Shown here piece by piece: positions 24,399 through 33,953 of a DNA stretch of 44,355 bases; the stretch's first letter is position 1; every line of letters begins with the position of its first letter. The position numbers were made by a program, and so were the translations under genes. Source of the DNA: Chloroflexota bacterium. Lineage in GTDB: Bacteria > Chloroflexota > Anaerolineae > Anaerolineales > Villigracilaceae. The notes under the pieces were generated by a model. That model saw only the letters and a program-made list of their open reading frames with translations, was not told where the DNA came from and did not search any database. The stretch is from positions 1 to 44,355 of the forward strand of contig JACAEM010000015.1 of NCBI GenBank assembly GCA_013388855.1, given 5' to 3'.

Positions 24399-25667
24399 TC
24401 ATTCGATGAACGGACCGATTTTCGAGGGGGATGATGGGTGGCTCTGGCTGGTCGGCAGGAGGAATGTAAATGTGCTTCCTTTTCCTTCCTTGCTTTCCGC
24501 CCAAATGCGCCCACCGTGTAATTCGATCATGGCTTTTGCCACGGAAAGCCCCAATCCCATGCCATTATGCCGGCGCGTCAGGTGCGTCTCCACCTGGAAG
24601 AAACGCTCGAAGACGCGCGGCAAATCCCGCACCGGGATGCCGATTCCGTCGTCCGAGACGGAGACTTTCAAATATCCTGAATCCTCCCCCACCCTCACCG
24701 TCACATGCCCGCCTTGGTCGGTGAACTGGATGGCGTTCTTCACAAGGTTGCTGAGGGCAATACTGATTTTGACGCCGTCCGCCTCCACAAAGAATGGCTC
24801 ACCGCTTGATTCAAGTTTGAGCGTAATGTTTCTGGAAGCAGCCTCGTCCTGAAACGATAGGATGGTGTCCTCCGCGATCTTCGCCAGCGAGATTTTGTGA
24901 CTCCGCACCTGCGCCGCGCCACTCTGGATGTTATCCACGTTAGAGAGGTTCTCGACAATTTCCTTGAGGCGGGTGGCATTGCGAATGATGGTATCGAGTT
25001 GCTCGGTATATTCCCCGCCGATCAGTTCGCGCAGGAAGGTGGCGTGACCGAGAATCAGGCCGAGGGGAGTCCGAAGTTCGTGCGAGGTGACCGCGATAAA
25101 GTCGGTTTTGAGGCGTTCGAGTTCCGCCAGTTCGATGCTGGCAATCTTGACTTTCCGCTGGAGATAGACGTTTTGCATCGCCTGCGCCGCCAACGCGCCA
25201 AGCGTAGCCAGAATGGTCAGGTCTTCTTCGGTATAATGAGCGTTGTCCTTTTTGTTGAGGGTTTCGAGCACACCGATTACTTCGCCTCGCACAATCAAAG
25301 GCACAGCCGCGAGCGAGTGCGTTTCGTGCCGGGTGACGCGGTCGATCACTTTGAAGTGACGTTGGTCCGCTTTGGCATCCTGGATGATGAGCGGCTGTCC
25401 TCGTTTGAAGACCCAGCCCGCAGCGCTCCCCTCCAGCGGCACACCCAGCGGACGAAGCATGTCGCGCTGGAACCATTGCATGGCAAGGAAGCGCAGTTCC
25501 TCGGCAGTTTCATCATATTCAAGGATGGAGGCAAGTTCGCTGTCGGTCATCTCGCTCGCCTCGGTGATGACAGTTTGCAGGAAAGCTTCGATATCGGGTG
25601 CCGTGGTCAATCCCCGCACCACTTCAAGCAGGCGCTCAAGGTGGTCAATCCGCTCGTTGTTGATCAT
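24399..25667 (-). CDS. Soluble GAF-domain sensor histidine kinase
   Basis: The ATG at 25667 gives 422 residues. A GAF domain covers about 20-165 (ending [11 protein letters not shown]). HisKA follows with the phosphoacceptor His196 in [10 protein letters not shown], then HATPase_c with the N-box [13 protein letters not shown], the G1 box DDGIGIP, the F-box RVFERFF and the G2 box [12 protein letters not shown]. No membrane segment is present, so it is cytoplasmic and senses an intracellular signal via GAF. No response regulator is encoded next to it. The promoter at 25675-25702 places the -10 box 7 nt from the ATG. Confidence 0.93.
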   Translation of the reverse strand: MINNERIDHLERLLEVVRGLTTAPDIEAFLQTVITEASEMTDSELASILEYDETAEELRFLAMQWFQRDMLRPLGVPLEGSAAGWVFKRGQPLIIQDAKADQRHFKVIDRVTRHETHSLAAVPLIVRGEVIGVLETLNKKDNAHYTEEDLTILATLGALAAQAMQNVYLQRKVKIASIELAELERLKTDFIAVTSHELRTPLGLILGHATFLRELIGGEYTEQLDTIIRNATRLKEIVENLSNVDNIQSGAAQVRSHKISLAKIAEDTILSFQDEAASRNITLKLESSGEPFFVEADGVKISIALSNLVKNAIQFTDQGGHVTVRVGEDSGYLKVSVSDDGIGIPVRDLPRVFERFFQVETHLTRRHNGMGLGLSVAKAMIELHGGRIWAESKEGKGSTFTFLLPTSQSHPSSPSKIGPFIE

Positions 25668-25674
25668 TGCCCAA

Positions 25675-25702
25675 ATTATACAACACCGAGGCTGTAACAC
25701 AA
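25675..25702 (-). promoter_or_regulatory. Promoter of the histidine kinase gene, probably leaderless
   Basis: On the minus strand TTGTGT (25697-25702) and a perfect TATAAT (25675-25680) are 16 bp apart. Only 7 nt separate the -10 box from the ATG at 25667, so the mRNA should start at or within a base or two of the codon. No ribosome-binding site is seen. Confidence 0.65.
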
Positions 25703-25761
25703 ATAGGCAGTTCCTTCTGGAACGAACTAAAAATCAAAGCCACACAAGGAGAAACCATTTC

Positions 25762-26847
<1,086 letters not shown>

Positions 26848-26853
26848 TCCTGC

Positions 26854-26880
26854 AGGGGCGGCCGTTGGTCGCCCCTCATT
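26854..26880 (+). terminator. Rho-independent terminator of the inositol-1-phosphate synthase gene
   Basis: AGGGGCG (26854-26860) pairs with CGCCCCT (26870-26876), followed by CATTATTT. The T-tract is short, so strength is uncertain. The loop contains TTGGTC, which is also the best -35 candidate for the next gene. Confidence 0.65.
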
Positions 26881-26894
26881 ATTTCGGATACAAT
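26865..26894 (+). promoter_or_regulatory. Promoter of the CE4-like lipoprotein gene, probably leaderless
   Basis: TTGGTC (26865-26870) and TACAAT (26889-26894) are 18 bp apart. The ATG at 26902 follows the -10 box by 7 nt. The -35 box lies in the loop of the preceding terminator. Confidence 0.5.
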
Positions 26895-26901
26895 CAGCCC
26901 T

Positions 26902-28086
26902 ATGCAAAAATCGACCCGCTTCCCTTCAAGCTTCATCTCTTCGGTCTTACTTAGGGCAAGCCTGCTCGCCGGTATCCTGACCGCCTGCTCCTCCTCGGCC
27001 ACATCCGCCCCTACGACCGATGTGGGCATTGCACTGACCCAAGCCTACGAAACCGTCGTCGCGCAGATGCAGCCCACGCAAACTCCCCTGCCAACCGAAA
27101 CGCCCATTCCCACCGCCACCGTCCCGCGGACACCGCCCGCGCTCCCGGGAGTTTTCAGCACGAGTCAATTAAATCCACTCGACACACCGCACACCTACAT
27201 CCAGGATACCTGTCAATACCTGTACGACAAATGGAACTCCAACAACGCCGCGCCCGGGACAGTCGTCATGGTCATCATGCTGCATGGCATCAAAAAAGAA
27301 GCGGCGGACGTCACCGCCAACGACATCACCGTACAGGATTTCCGCCAGATGATGAACGACCTGAAAGAGCAGGGCTTCGAAGCCATCACCGCCAACCAAA
27401 TGGCGGACTTCATGGACCACAACGCGAAGATCCCCCAGCGTTCCGTCCTCATCATCCAGGATGACCGCCGCACCGGAGAAAACTTCAACGACCACTTCCG
27501 TCCCTTCTACGAGAAATGGGGCTGGCCTGTGGTCAACGCGTGGATCAGCGCGGAGGACGGTCCTCGCGCCCTGAGTTTGCAGGACAACATCGCCCTCGAA
27601 GCCGAAGGCTGGGTGGACCATCAATCCCACGGCTACATCCACAACATCAACATGACCGACTCAGCCACCGATGAATTCATCCGCACCGAATTCGAAAAAT
27701 CGAAAGCCGACCTCGAGCAAAACTTCCATAAAACGCCGGTCGCCATCATCTGGCCCGGCGGCGGATTCGGCGTTCGCCCGGTGCAGATCGCCCGCGAATA
27801 CGGCTACCGCCTCGGCTTCACCGTCAACCCGCGCGGACCTGTCATGTTCAACTGGGTCCCGCTCGCAGACCAGGCCGACCCCGCTCGCCCGGCATATCTC
27901 GCCGAAGGCTACGTCAACGATCCGCGCATGGTACTCCCGCGCTACTGGCCCTATCAAGTGCAGGCTAACCTCGACATAGTCCGCAATATCGGCAATCAAG
28001 CCACAGAATACGCCAGACAGAACAAAGCCATCGAACTCGAATATTACGACATCATGTGCGCGCCCACTTTGGGGCCAATACCGTAG
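26902..28086 (+). CDS. Polysaccharide deacetylase-like (CE4/NodB) lipoprotein
   Basis: This 394-residue protein has a lipoprotein signal ending in LTAC, then a Thr/Pro linker. The domain has the order of a NodB fold: HGIKKEAADVTANDITVQDFRQMM, a motif 1 equivalent LIIQDDRRTG (for TFDDG), motif 2 HQSHGYIHN (metal His residues) and motif 3 IWPGGGFG. The motifs depart from the CE4 consensus but keep the Asp-Asp and the two His. Such enzymes deacetylate cell-wall glycans or exopolysaccharide; activity here is inference. The protein should be anchored outside the membrane. Confidence 0.82.
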   Translation: MQKSTRFPSSFISSVLLRASLLAGILTACSSSATSAPTTDVGIALTQAYETVVAQMQPTQTPLPTETPIPTATVPRTPPALPGVFSTSQLNPLDTPHTYIQDTCQYLYDKWNSNNAAPGTVVMVIMLHGIKKEAADVTANDITVQDFRQMMNDLKEQGFEAITANQMADFMDHNAKIPQRSVLIIQDDRRTGENFNDHFRPFYEKWGWPVVNAWISAEDGPRALSLQDNIALEAEGWVDHQSHGYIHNINMTDSATDEFIRTEFEKSKADLEQNFHKTPVAIIWPGGGFGVRPVQIAREYGYRLGFTVNPRGPVMFNWVPLADQADPARPAYLAEGYVNDPRMVLPRYWPYQVQANLDIVRNIGNQATEYARQNKAIELEYYDIMCAPTLGPIP

Positions 28087-28161
28087 AACGAGATAATCCT
28101 CCGACAACTTCAGGACAAATATCTCGTCCGGCAATTCAGGGGGATGTATACTTAACACAAG

Positions 28162-30450
28162 ATGGATCACCAATCCTACATCCCAGGATTGAGCCCCGCG
28201 GACCCGGGTCCGCTTTCGAGATTTACCCCGCCATTGGAGGAAGGGGTCGTTTCTGCCTGGCTGCCGCGTCACGCCTCCGCCGGAAGTTGGCTCCTCGACC
28301 CGTTCGGATTCTCCCCGCGGCTGATTCTCGAAGCCGCGCGCGCAGGATACCGCGTGCTGGTGACGGTGAACAACCCCATCACGCGTTTCCTGCTGGAAAT
28401 GTCTGCCAATCCCCCATCCGAAGCGGATTTCAAAGCCGCGCTGGCAGATTTGGCCGTCGTCAAAAAAGGGGAGGAACGCCTGCAGGGTCATCTTCAATCG
28501 TTGTATCTCACCCGTTGCGAAAAATGCGAACAGGAAATCCCGGCGCAGTCCTTCCTCTGGCGCAAAGGAGAGGATACGCCGTATACACGGGTCTATAAAT
28601 GTTCGCATTGTCAGGATGAGGGCGAACGCCCCGCCACCCAGCAGGATATTGACTGGGCAAGGAGAATCGCAGCAACAGATACCCTTCACCGTTCGCGCGC
28701 TTTTGAGCGGGTCGCCAAACTCGACGACGAAGACCGTGTCTATGCCGAGGAAGCCATCGAACATTACCTGCCGCGCCCGCTGTATTTTTTGACCACCGTC
28801 ATCAACCGCCTGGATGGCTTGAACCTCACCCCCGAACGCAGGCGCGCGTTGAGCGCGTTGATCCTGGTCGCCTGCGACGCGGGCAACACGTTGTGGGGTC
28901 ATCCCTCCGAGCGTCCGAGACCCAAGCAACTCAACATCCCGAATCAATTCCGCGAGCACAATCTGTGGATGATGCTCGAGCATGGACTCGAACTCTGGTC
29001 AGAGACAGCCTCCGGGGTGGTCTGCGAGGCGTGGCCCCGCAAACTCCCGGAGAGCGGCGGGATCTGCATCTACGAAGGTCGTCTCAAAGATCTGGCGCAC
29101 GAAGTCAAGAAAGAAATTCCCATCGCGGCGGTGATCGGTTCGATTCCGCGGCCGAATCAGGCGTTCTGGACGCTCTCCGCGCTGTGGGCAGGCTGGCTAT
29201 GGGGGCGCGACGCCGTGGAGCCGTACAAGGTCGCGCTGCGGCGCAGGCGGTATGACTGGGCTTGGAATGCAACCGCGTTGAACGCGGCGTTTGCACATCT
29301 GTTTGAACTGCTGCCGCTCGGCACGCCGTTCTTCGGACTGCTGCCAGAGCCGGAGCCACCATTTCTCACCTCCGCCCTGACCGCCGCAAGCGCGGCAGGG
29401 TTCGACCTGCAATCGCTTGCCCTGCGGACGGAACATGACCCCGTACAACTCCTGTGGAAGCGCGGCGAACATTTGAAACGCGAGACCAATGAGCCGGACG
29501 TGGACGAGGTGCGGGAGGCGATTTTCACACATCTGATCGAGCGCGGCGAACCGGCGAGTTATCTGCATGTTCACGCCGCAGGTTTGATCGCACTGACCAC
29601 ATCCCACGCGCTCAAACAAAAGGGACAAGAGTTCGATGAAGCCTTGCGCGCGACACAGTCGGTGATGCAGAAGGCGCTGGATGATCCGCGTTTTGTCCAT
29701 CACTCCTCAGGCGAAAGCGTGGAAACAGGGTCATGGGGATTGAGCCATGTCATTCTGAGAGAGACCCTTCAGGGCGGCCGAAGAATTTCCGACTCATCGG
29801 GAGAGATTCTTCGCTCCGCTCAGAATGACATGCACGAATCACTTTCCGACCGAGTGGAAGTTGCCATCGTCACGTTCCTGCAAAAGAACCCAAACAGCAT
29901 TTATCTTGAGATCGAGGACGACCTGTATCCGCGTTTCCCGGGGCTGTTTACACCGTCGAAGGCGATGATCTATTCCGTGCTGTATTCCTACGCCGAAAAG
30001 GATGGCGGGGTATGGAAATTGCGTCCAGAGGATGTCGCTTCGGCGCGGCGCAATGAAATGAACACCATCGCGGCAATGATCGAAATCGTCGGCAGGCGTT
30101 TGAACTACTCCACGCGCAAGGAGGGCAAGAATTATCTTTGGGAGGAGAATGGGCGGGTCCGTTACGCGTTTTATGTGTTGGCGTCCGCATTGATCGGGCG
30201 CGCCATCGCTGAAACGCCGTATCCACCCGGGCAGAGTATCATCGTCATCCCGGGCGGTCGCGCCGCGCTCGCCGCGTACAAGGCGCAGCGCGACCCTGCG
30301 CTGGCGGCGCGCATGAAAGACTATCCGCTGGTGAAATATCGTTTATTGCGGGCGCTGGTTGAGGTCCCGGTATTGACGCGTGAGACATTCGAAGAACAGA
30401 TCGCCAGCGATCCGCTCGAAAAATCCAAGTCGCAAATGATGATGTTTTGA
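28162..30450 (+). CDS. DNA-methyltransferase-like protein with zinc ribbon, probably inactive (DUF1156/COG1743-like)
   Basis: This 762-residue soluble protein resembles the large adenine-specific DNA methylases of the DUF1156/COG1743 type. Residues 45-80 (LLDPFGFSPRLILEAARAG, then VTVNNPI) sit where DPFAGSGTTLLEA...DLNPI is expected. A zinc ribbon follows (C119, C122, C147, C150). The segment AVIGSIPRPNQAFWTLSALW (323-342) aligns by position with the catalytic VVTDPPY motif, but DPPY is replaced by SIPR, so catalysis is doubtful. Residues 529-557 are encoded by an inserted palindromic element. The C-terminal 200 residues are unrecognised. A TATACT (28147-28152) lies 9 nt upstream. Function unknown. 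Confidence 0.7.
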   Translation: MDHQSYIPGLSPADPGPLSRFTPPLEEGVVSAWLPRHASAGSWLLDPFGFSPRLILEAARAGYRVLVTVNNPITRFLLEMSANPPSEADFKAALADLAVVKKGEERLQGHLQSLYLTRCEKCEQEIPAQSFLWRKGEDTPYTRVYKCSHCQDEGERPATQQDIDWARRIAATDTLHRSRAFERVAKLDDEDRVYAEEAIEHYLPRPLYFLTTVINRLDGLNLTPERRRALSALILVACDAGNTLWGHPSERPRPKQLNIPNQFREHNLWMMLEHGLELWSETASGVVCEAWPRKLPESGGICIYEGRLKDLAHEVKKEIPIAAVIGSIPRPNQAFWTLSALWAGWLWGRDAVEPYKVALRRRRYDWAWNATALNAAFAHLFELLPLGTPFFGLLPEPEPPFLTSALTAASAAGFDLQSLALRTEHDPVQLLWKRGEHLKRETNEPDVDEVREAIFTHLIERGEPASYLHVHAAGLIALTTSHALKQKGQEFDEALRATQSVMQKALDDPRFVHHSSGESVETGSWGLSHVILRETLQGGRRISDSSGEILRSAQNDMHESLSDRVEVAIVTFLQKNPNSIYLEIEDDLYPRFPGLFTPSKAMIYSVLYSYAEKDGGVWKLRPEDVASARRNEMNTIAAMIEIVGRRLNYSTRKEGKNYLWEENGRVRYAFYVLASALIGRAIAETPYPPGQSIIVIPGGRAALAAYKAQRDPALAARMKDYPLVKYRLLRALVEVPVLTRETFEEQIASDPLEKSKSQMMMF
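29746..29832. repeat. 87-bp palindromic element inserted in frame in a coding sequence
   Basis: Perfect 14-bp terminal inverted repeats CATGTCATTCTGAG (29746-29759) and CTCAGAATGACATG (29819-29832) enclose an inner inverted pair GAAGAAT (29780-29786) / ATTCTTC (29806-29812). The element is exactly 29 codons and starts exactly at a codon boundary (codon 529). All 29 codons are open, giving HVILRETLQGGRR...ILRSAQNDM. The related intergenic element is at 3004-3088. Confidence 0.92.
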
Positions 30451-30512
30451 AATAAAATACAGAGGGAACGAATGACAGGGGCAAGCCGTTTAATGAGCAA
30501 TGGAGGTTCAGA

Positions 30513-31607
30513 ATGATCAAGAGATGGATCGTCGTCACAGCAATCACCGTCCTGCTCCTTTCCGCCTGCGGCGGGCAGGGACAGGCTCCCACTGCAACAC
30601 TCGCGCCCACAAACACAGAATCTCCGGCGCCGGTCGTCACCGAGCCCCCTGTTGCCGTTACGGAAGCGACCGTCCTCCCCCCCACCGAGGCGGTTGCCAC
30701 GATTTCCGCCACAGCCGAGATTCCAAGACCCACCAATGACCCCAACTGCACCAACAGCGCCTCCTTCGTCGCTGATGTGACCATCCCGGACAATACGGAA
30801 ATCGCGGGTGGCACCACCTTTGTGAAAACCTGGCGCATCGTCAACACTGGAACCTGCATCTGGGGACCTGACTACACGCTTACCCATTATTCGCAGGAGC
30901 GCATGGGCGCCCCGGCCTCGGTGCCGCTGGGCGTCACCTTCCCCGGTCAGACCCTGGACATTTCCCTATCCCTGACCGCCCCCAACGCCGTGGGAAAGTA
31001 TCAGGGCAACTTTGTCATCAAAAATCCCAAGGGGCTGATCATGAAAATCAACGATGACTCACGCCTGTGGCTCATCATCCAGGTGACAAGCCCCGCCGCC
31101 CCGACCGCTGCTCCGACATCCGCCGCAACGGTTCAGGCCACAAACACCAGTGCCGGGACCGGTTCGAGCGGCACCGGCTTTGCCAATGCCACCTGCAGTT
31201 TCAGCATCGACCAGGCAAAACTCTCGCAGGTGATCAACGGCGTCAATGCCTATCGCGCACAAAACGGGTTGCCCGCCTACACAGTCAACGCACAACTTGC
31301 CAAAGCCGCGCAAGCGCACGCAGCCGACATGGCATGCAACAACCTGACCGGGCACACCGGCTCTGACAAATCCACGGTGGAATCGCGGGTGGCGGCAAGC
31401 GGGTACGTGGCTGCGTTCGAGTCCGAAAACGTGTACTATGCTAACCCGCCGGGCACTGGGCAGGATGCCGTCAACTGGTGGATCAACGACCAATCCGAAA
31501 CAAGACATCGGCTCAATCTGATCAGCGATACCTACATCCACATCGGCGTGGGATACGCTTTCTTCAACAACACCGGCTACTACGTCATTGTATTCGCAAC
31601 GCCATAA
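30513..31607 (+). CDS. Lipoprotein with NBR1-type Ig domain and CAP/SCP domain (copy 1)
   Basis: This 364-residue protein has a lipoprotein signal (IKRWIVVTAITVLLLSAC, Cys19), a long Thr/Pro/Ala linker, then an NBR1-like Ig domain (about 75-190: FVADVTIPDNTEIAGGTTFVKTWRIVNTGTCIWG through the LSLTAPNAVGKYQGNF strands). A CAP/SCP domain follows (about 230-364: LSQVINGVNAYRAQNGLPAYTVN, AKAAQAHAADMACNN, and HIGVGYAFFNNTGYYVIVFA). CAP domains in bacteria are secreted and of mostly unknown activity. The start has a GGAGG site. The next gene has the same architecture. Confidence 0.93.
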   Translation: MIKRWIVVTAITVLLLSACGGQGQAPTATLAPTNTESPAPVVTEPPVAVTEATVLPPTEAVATISATAEIPRPTNDPNCTNSASFVADVTIPDNTEIAGGTTFVKTWRIVNTGTCIWGPDYTLTHYSQERMGAPASVPLGVTFPGQTLDISLSLTAPNAVGKYQGNFVIKNPKGLIMKINDDSRLWLIIQVTSPAAPTAAPTSAATVQATNTSAGTGSSGTGFANATCSFSIDQAKLSQVINGVNAYRAQNGLPAYTVNAQLAKAAQAHAADMACNNLTGHTGSDKSTVESRVAASGYVAAFESENVYYANPPGTGQDAVNWWINDQSETRHRLNLISDTYIHIGVGYAFFNNTGYYVIVFATP

Positions 31608-31622
31608 CTTTTTCCACAAAGC

Positions 31623-31659
31623 GAAAGCCGGTGCCTGCAATGCACCGGCTTTCTTGTTT
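31623..31659 (+). terminator. Rho-independent terminator between the two CAP lipoprotein genes
   Basis: Perfect 12-bp arms GAAAGCCGGTGC (31623-31634) and GCACCGGCTTTC (31642-31653) with a 7-nt loop are followed by TTGTTT. The -10-like TAGAAT of the next gene (31664-31669) begins 10 bp after the stem. Confidence 0.88.
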
Positions 31660-31675
31660 CAAGTAGAATCAAACC

Positions 31676-32704
31676 ATGAAAAAATTCTGGATTCTCAGCC
31701 TGCTGGCTGTTTTCATTCTGACATCCTGCGTCACTATTTCGGAGGAGACCACGCCGGATACGCCGCCTCTCTTCGTGACCTCCACCCTGCCTCCGACAAA
31801 ACAGGGACTTACCCTGCCGACAGAGGTCCCGCCAACCGCCTCCCCCACGCTCGACCCGTTGACCCCAGCCGCGACCTCCACCTCCGCCGCCTCCTGCCGG
31901 GATAGCGCCATCCTCGTCGAGGATGTCACCATCCCCGACAACACCAGCGTCCCCCGCGGGCAGAAATTCACCAAAACGTGGAAGTTCCAAAATATGGGAC
32001 GCTGCACATGGACGGGGTACACCATTGCCTTCCTCTCCGGGGATCGAATGAGTTCCCCCGATTCCGCCCCCGTGCCGGAGACCGAAGCCCGCGCCACGGT
32101 GGATGTATCCGTCGACCTGATTGCCCCGCCCAACGACGGCGCGTTTACGGGAATCTTCGAATTGCGGAACGCGTCGGGCGAGGTGGTCCCCATTGGCACG
32201 GAAAAGTCGTTTTGGGTAAAGATCATCGTCGGAAGCGGAGCCAGCCCCACATCCGGTTCGGGAGGCGTGGTCGTTACCTCGCCGCCATCCGACATTTCGC
32301 AGTGTAAATACAGTGAAAATGCAGGCTATGTCCAAGAATTGTTCTCGCTCATGAATCAAGCGCGTGCGGACGCCAATCTCCCTGCTTTGACGTTAAACGC
32401 GCAACTGTCGGCTGCTGCGCGGGCGCACAGCCTGGACATGGCGTGCAACAATTTCCTCAGTCACACCGGTTCCGATGGCTCGTGGATCCGCGACCGTCTG
32501 CTCGCGGCGGGCTATGACACCTACAGCTACCAAGAGATCATCGCCATCGGCACGCCGCAGGATGCGATGACCCAGTGGCGAAACGACCAGCCGCACTGGG
32601 ATATTGTGCTTAACCCTTATGCAAGCGATGTCGGCGTGGGATATGTCTACAACGCCGACAGTCAGTTCGGCGGGTATTTCACCGTCGATTTTGCCAGCCC
32701 ATAG
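31676..32704 (+). CDS. Lipoprotein with NBR1-type Ig domain and CAP/SCP domain (copy 2)
   Basis: This 342-residue paralogue of the preceding gene has a lipoprotein signal (MKKFWILSLLAVFILTSC, Cys18), a Thr/Pro linker, an NBR1-like Ig domain (LVEDVTIPDNTSVPRGQKFTK, TWKFQNMGRCTWTGYTIAF) and a CAP domain (LFSLMNQARADANLPALTLN, ARAHSLDMACNNFLSHTGSDGS, VGVGYVYNADSQFGGYFTVDFA). The two proteins have clearly diverged, so the duplication is not recent. TAGAAT (31664-31669) ends 6 nt before the ATG, which has no Shine-Dalgarno, so a leaderless transcript is likely. Confidence 0.93.
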   Translation: MKKFWILSLLAVFILTSCVTISEETTPDTPPLFVTSTLPPTKQGLTLPTEVPPTASPTLDPLTPAATSTSAASCRDSAILVEDVTIPDNTSVPRGQKFTKTWKFQNMGRCTWTGYTIAFLSGDRMSSPDSAPVPETEARATVDVSVDLIAPPNDGAFTGIFELRNASGEVVPIGTEKSFWVKIIVGSGASPTSGSGGVVVTSPPSDISQCKYSENAGYVQELFSLMNQARADANLPALTLNAQLSAAARAHSLDMACNNFLSHTGSDGSWIRDRLLAAGYDTYSYQEIIAIGTPQDAMTQWRNDQPHWDIVLNPYASDVGVGYVYNADSQFGGYFTVDFASP

Positions 32705-32743
32705 AGAATTCGACCCATACTGCCAGAAGCGATAGCCGAGGAA

Positions 32744-33952
32744 CTATAAAATCACATTTGGCATCTTTGGCTGATACTCAGGAAAAATTTCATTTGTAGC
32801 AGGATTATTCAAACGCTTCATCAAAATCTCTGAGAGCACATCACGATAATCGGTCGTGACCGCCAGGTCGCCGGGTCCCATGAGTTGACCTTCTCCCAGC
32901 CCGGGCCACTCCCCATGCACCTTGCCGCCATCCACATTCCCGCCCATCACCATCATCATGCTGCCATGACCATGATCCGTGCCGAGGCTGCCATTCTCCG
33001 AAGCGCGCCGCCCAAACTCGGACATGGTGACGACCGTCAGATTCTTCATCTGTCCGTGCATGTCGGCATGAAAGGCGGCGAGACCGTCGGCGAGGTCTTT
33101 CATCAAAGTGGGCATCAAGCCGGTGACTGAACCTTGTGCAAAGTGTGTATCCCAACCGCCCACATCGATGGCAGAAACTTCGAGCCCCACCTCCGCTTTG
33201 ATGAGCATGGCAGTCTGTTTGAGGGCAAGGCCGAACTCGGAATCGGGATAATTAAGTGGAGATTGGTAACCAGTCGGGTCAAGTTCTTGAAGTGTATCCA
33301 TAATGGATAGCGTTTCCTGCCCCATCACGTCATTCTGATAGACCGTGCTTAATGCGGCGCGCATTTGCTGCAAAGCCCGCGGGTCGCCGCCAAGGTGGAA
33401 ATCCGCGATGGAACGCAACGCCGAAACGGGAACAGATCCGCTCAGACTGCGCTGTGGACGCGTCCCCATTCCCACCGCCCGCAAAGGCGATGAATTACCC
33501 GTGTTCAATGTGGCGAGGTGACGACCAATCCACCCCGAGGCGGGACCGCGCTCGTCATCCACGCCGCGCTCCATCAACTCCATGGCTTTGAAATGACTGC
33601 GCGACTCATCCGGCGCTCCACAGGCATGGATGACGGCTAGTTGTTTCTCCTGCCAGGCATCAACAAGACTGTGCATGACAGGATGAAAACCGAAGAAACC
33701 ATCCAGATCGATGACTCTATCCTCCTTCTTCTTTCTTCCATCATCCGGCCTTGGAATGCCCAGCGATGGTCGCAAACGATAATAGGACTCTTCACCGTGC
33801 GGCACGACCATGTTGAGAACATCCGCGGCGCCGCGCAGGAAGATGACAACTAACGTATCACCGCGCGGGGCGGTATTTTGCGGTGCGAAGGCAAGGCGAG
33901 GCATCCAGGTTGGGAGGGTCTGGGTGAGGGTGGTTACCATTATTTTCTCCAT
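32744..33952 (-). CDS. DUF1501 domain protein
   Basis: This 402-residue protein matches the DUF1501 family, alkaline-phosphatase-superfamily-like proteins usually encoded beside DUF1800. Signature parts are GDTLVVIFLRGAADVLNMVVP, HPVMHSLVDAWQEKQLAVIHACG, DVGGWDTHFAQGS, VVTMSEFGRRASENGSLGTDHGHG and VMGGNVDGGKVHGEWPGL. The GWDTH and DHGHG segments carry the likely metal-binding residues. No classic signal peptide is visible at the start chosen (ATG 33952; ATG 33940 is an alternative); the N-terminal part may instead be exported with its Tat-type partner. It follows DUF1800 by 1 bp, so they are coupled. Confidence 0.9.
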   Translation of the reverse strand: MEKIMVTTLTQTLPTWMPRLAFAPQNTAPRGDTLVVIFLRGAADVLNMVVPHGEESYYRLRPSLGIPRPDDGRKKKEDRVIDLDGFFGFHPVMHSLVDAWQEKQLAVIHACGAPDESRSHFKAMELMERGVDDERGPASGWIGRHLATLNTGNSSPLRAVGMGTRPQRSLSGSVPVSALRSIADFHLGGDPRALQQMRAALSTVYQNDVMGQETLSIMDTLQELDPTGYQSPLNYPDSEFGLALKQTAMLIKAEVGLEVSAIDVGGWDTHFAQGSVTGLMPTLMKDLADGLAAFHADMHGQMKNLTVVTMSEFGRRASENGSLGTDHGHGSMMMVMGGNVDGGKVHGEWPGLGEGQLMGPGDLAVTTDYRDVLSEILMKRLNNPATNEIFPEYQPKMPNVIL

Positions 33953-33953
33953 T

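Noticed and set aside
24346-24504. N-terminal extension of the PfkB kinase from 24504
   Set aside because: It overlaps the histidine kinase 3' end, is not family-like, and a -10 box lies between it and the preferred ATG.
27661-28983. A 440-codon minus-strand frame spanning two plus-strand genes
   Set aside because: It runs across the 3' end of the CE4-like gene and the start of the methyltransferase-like gene and has no recognisable domain.
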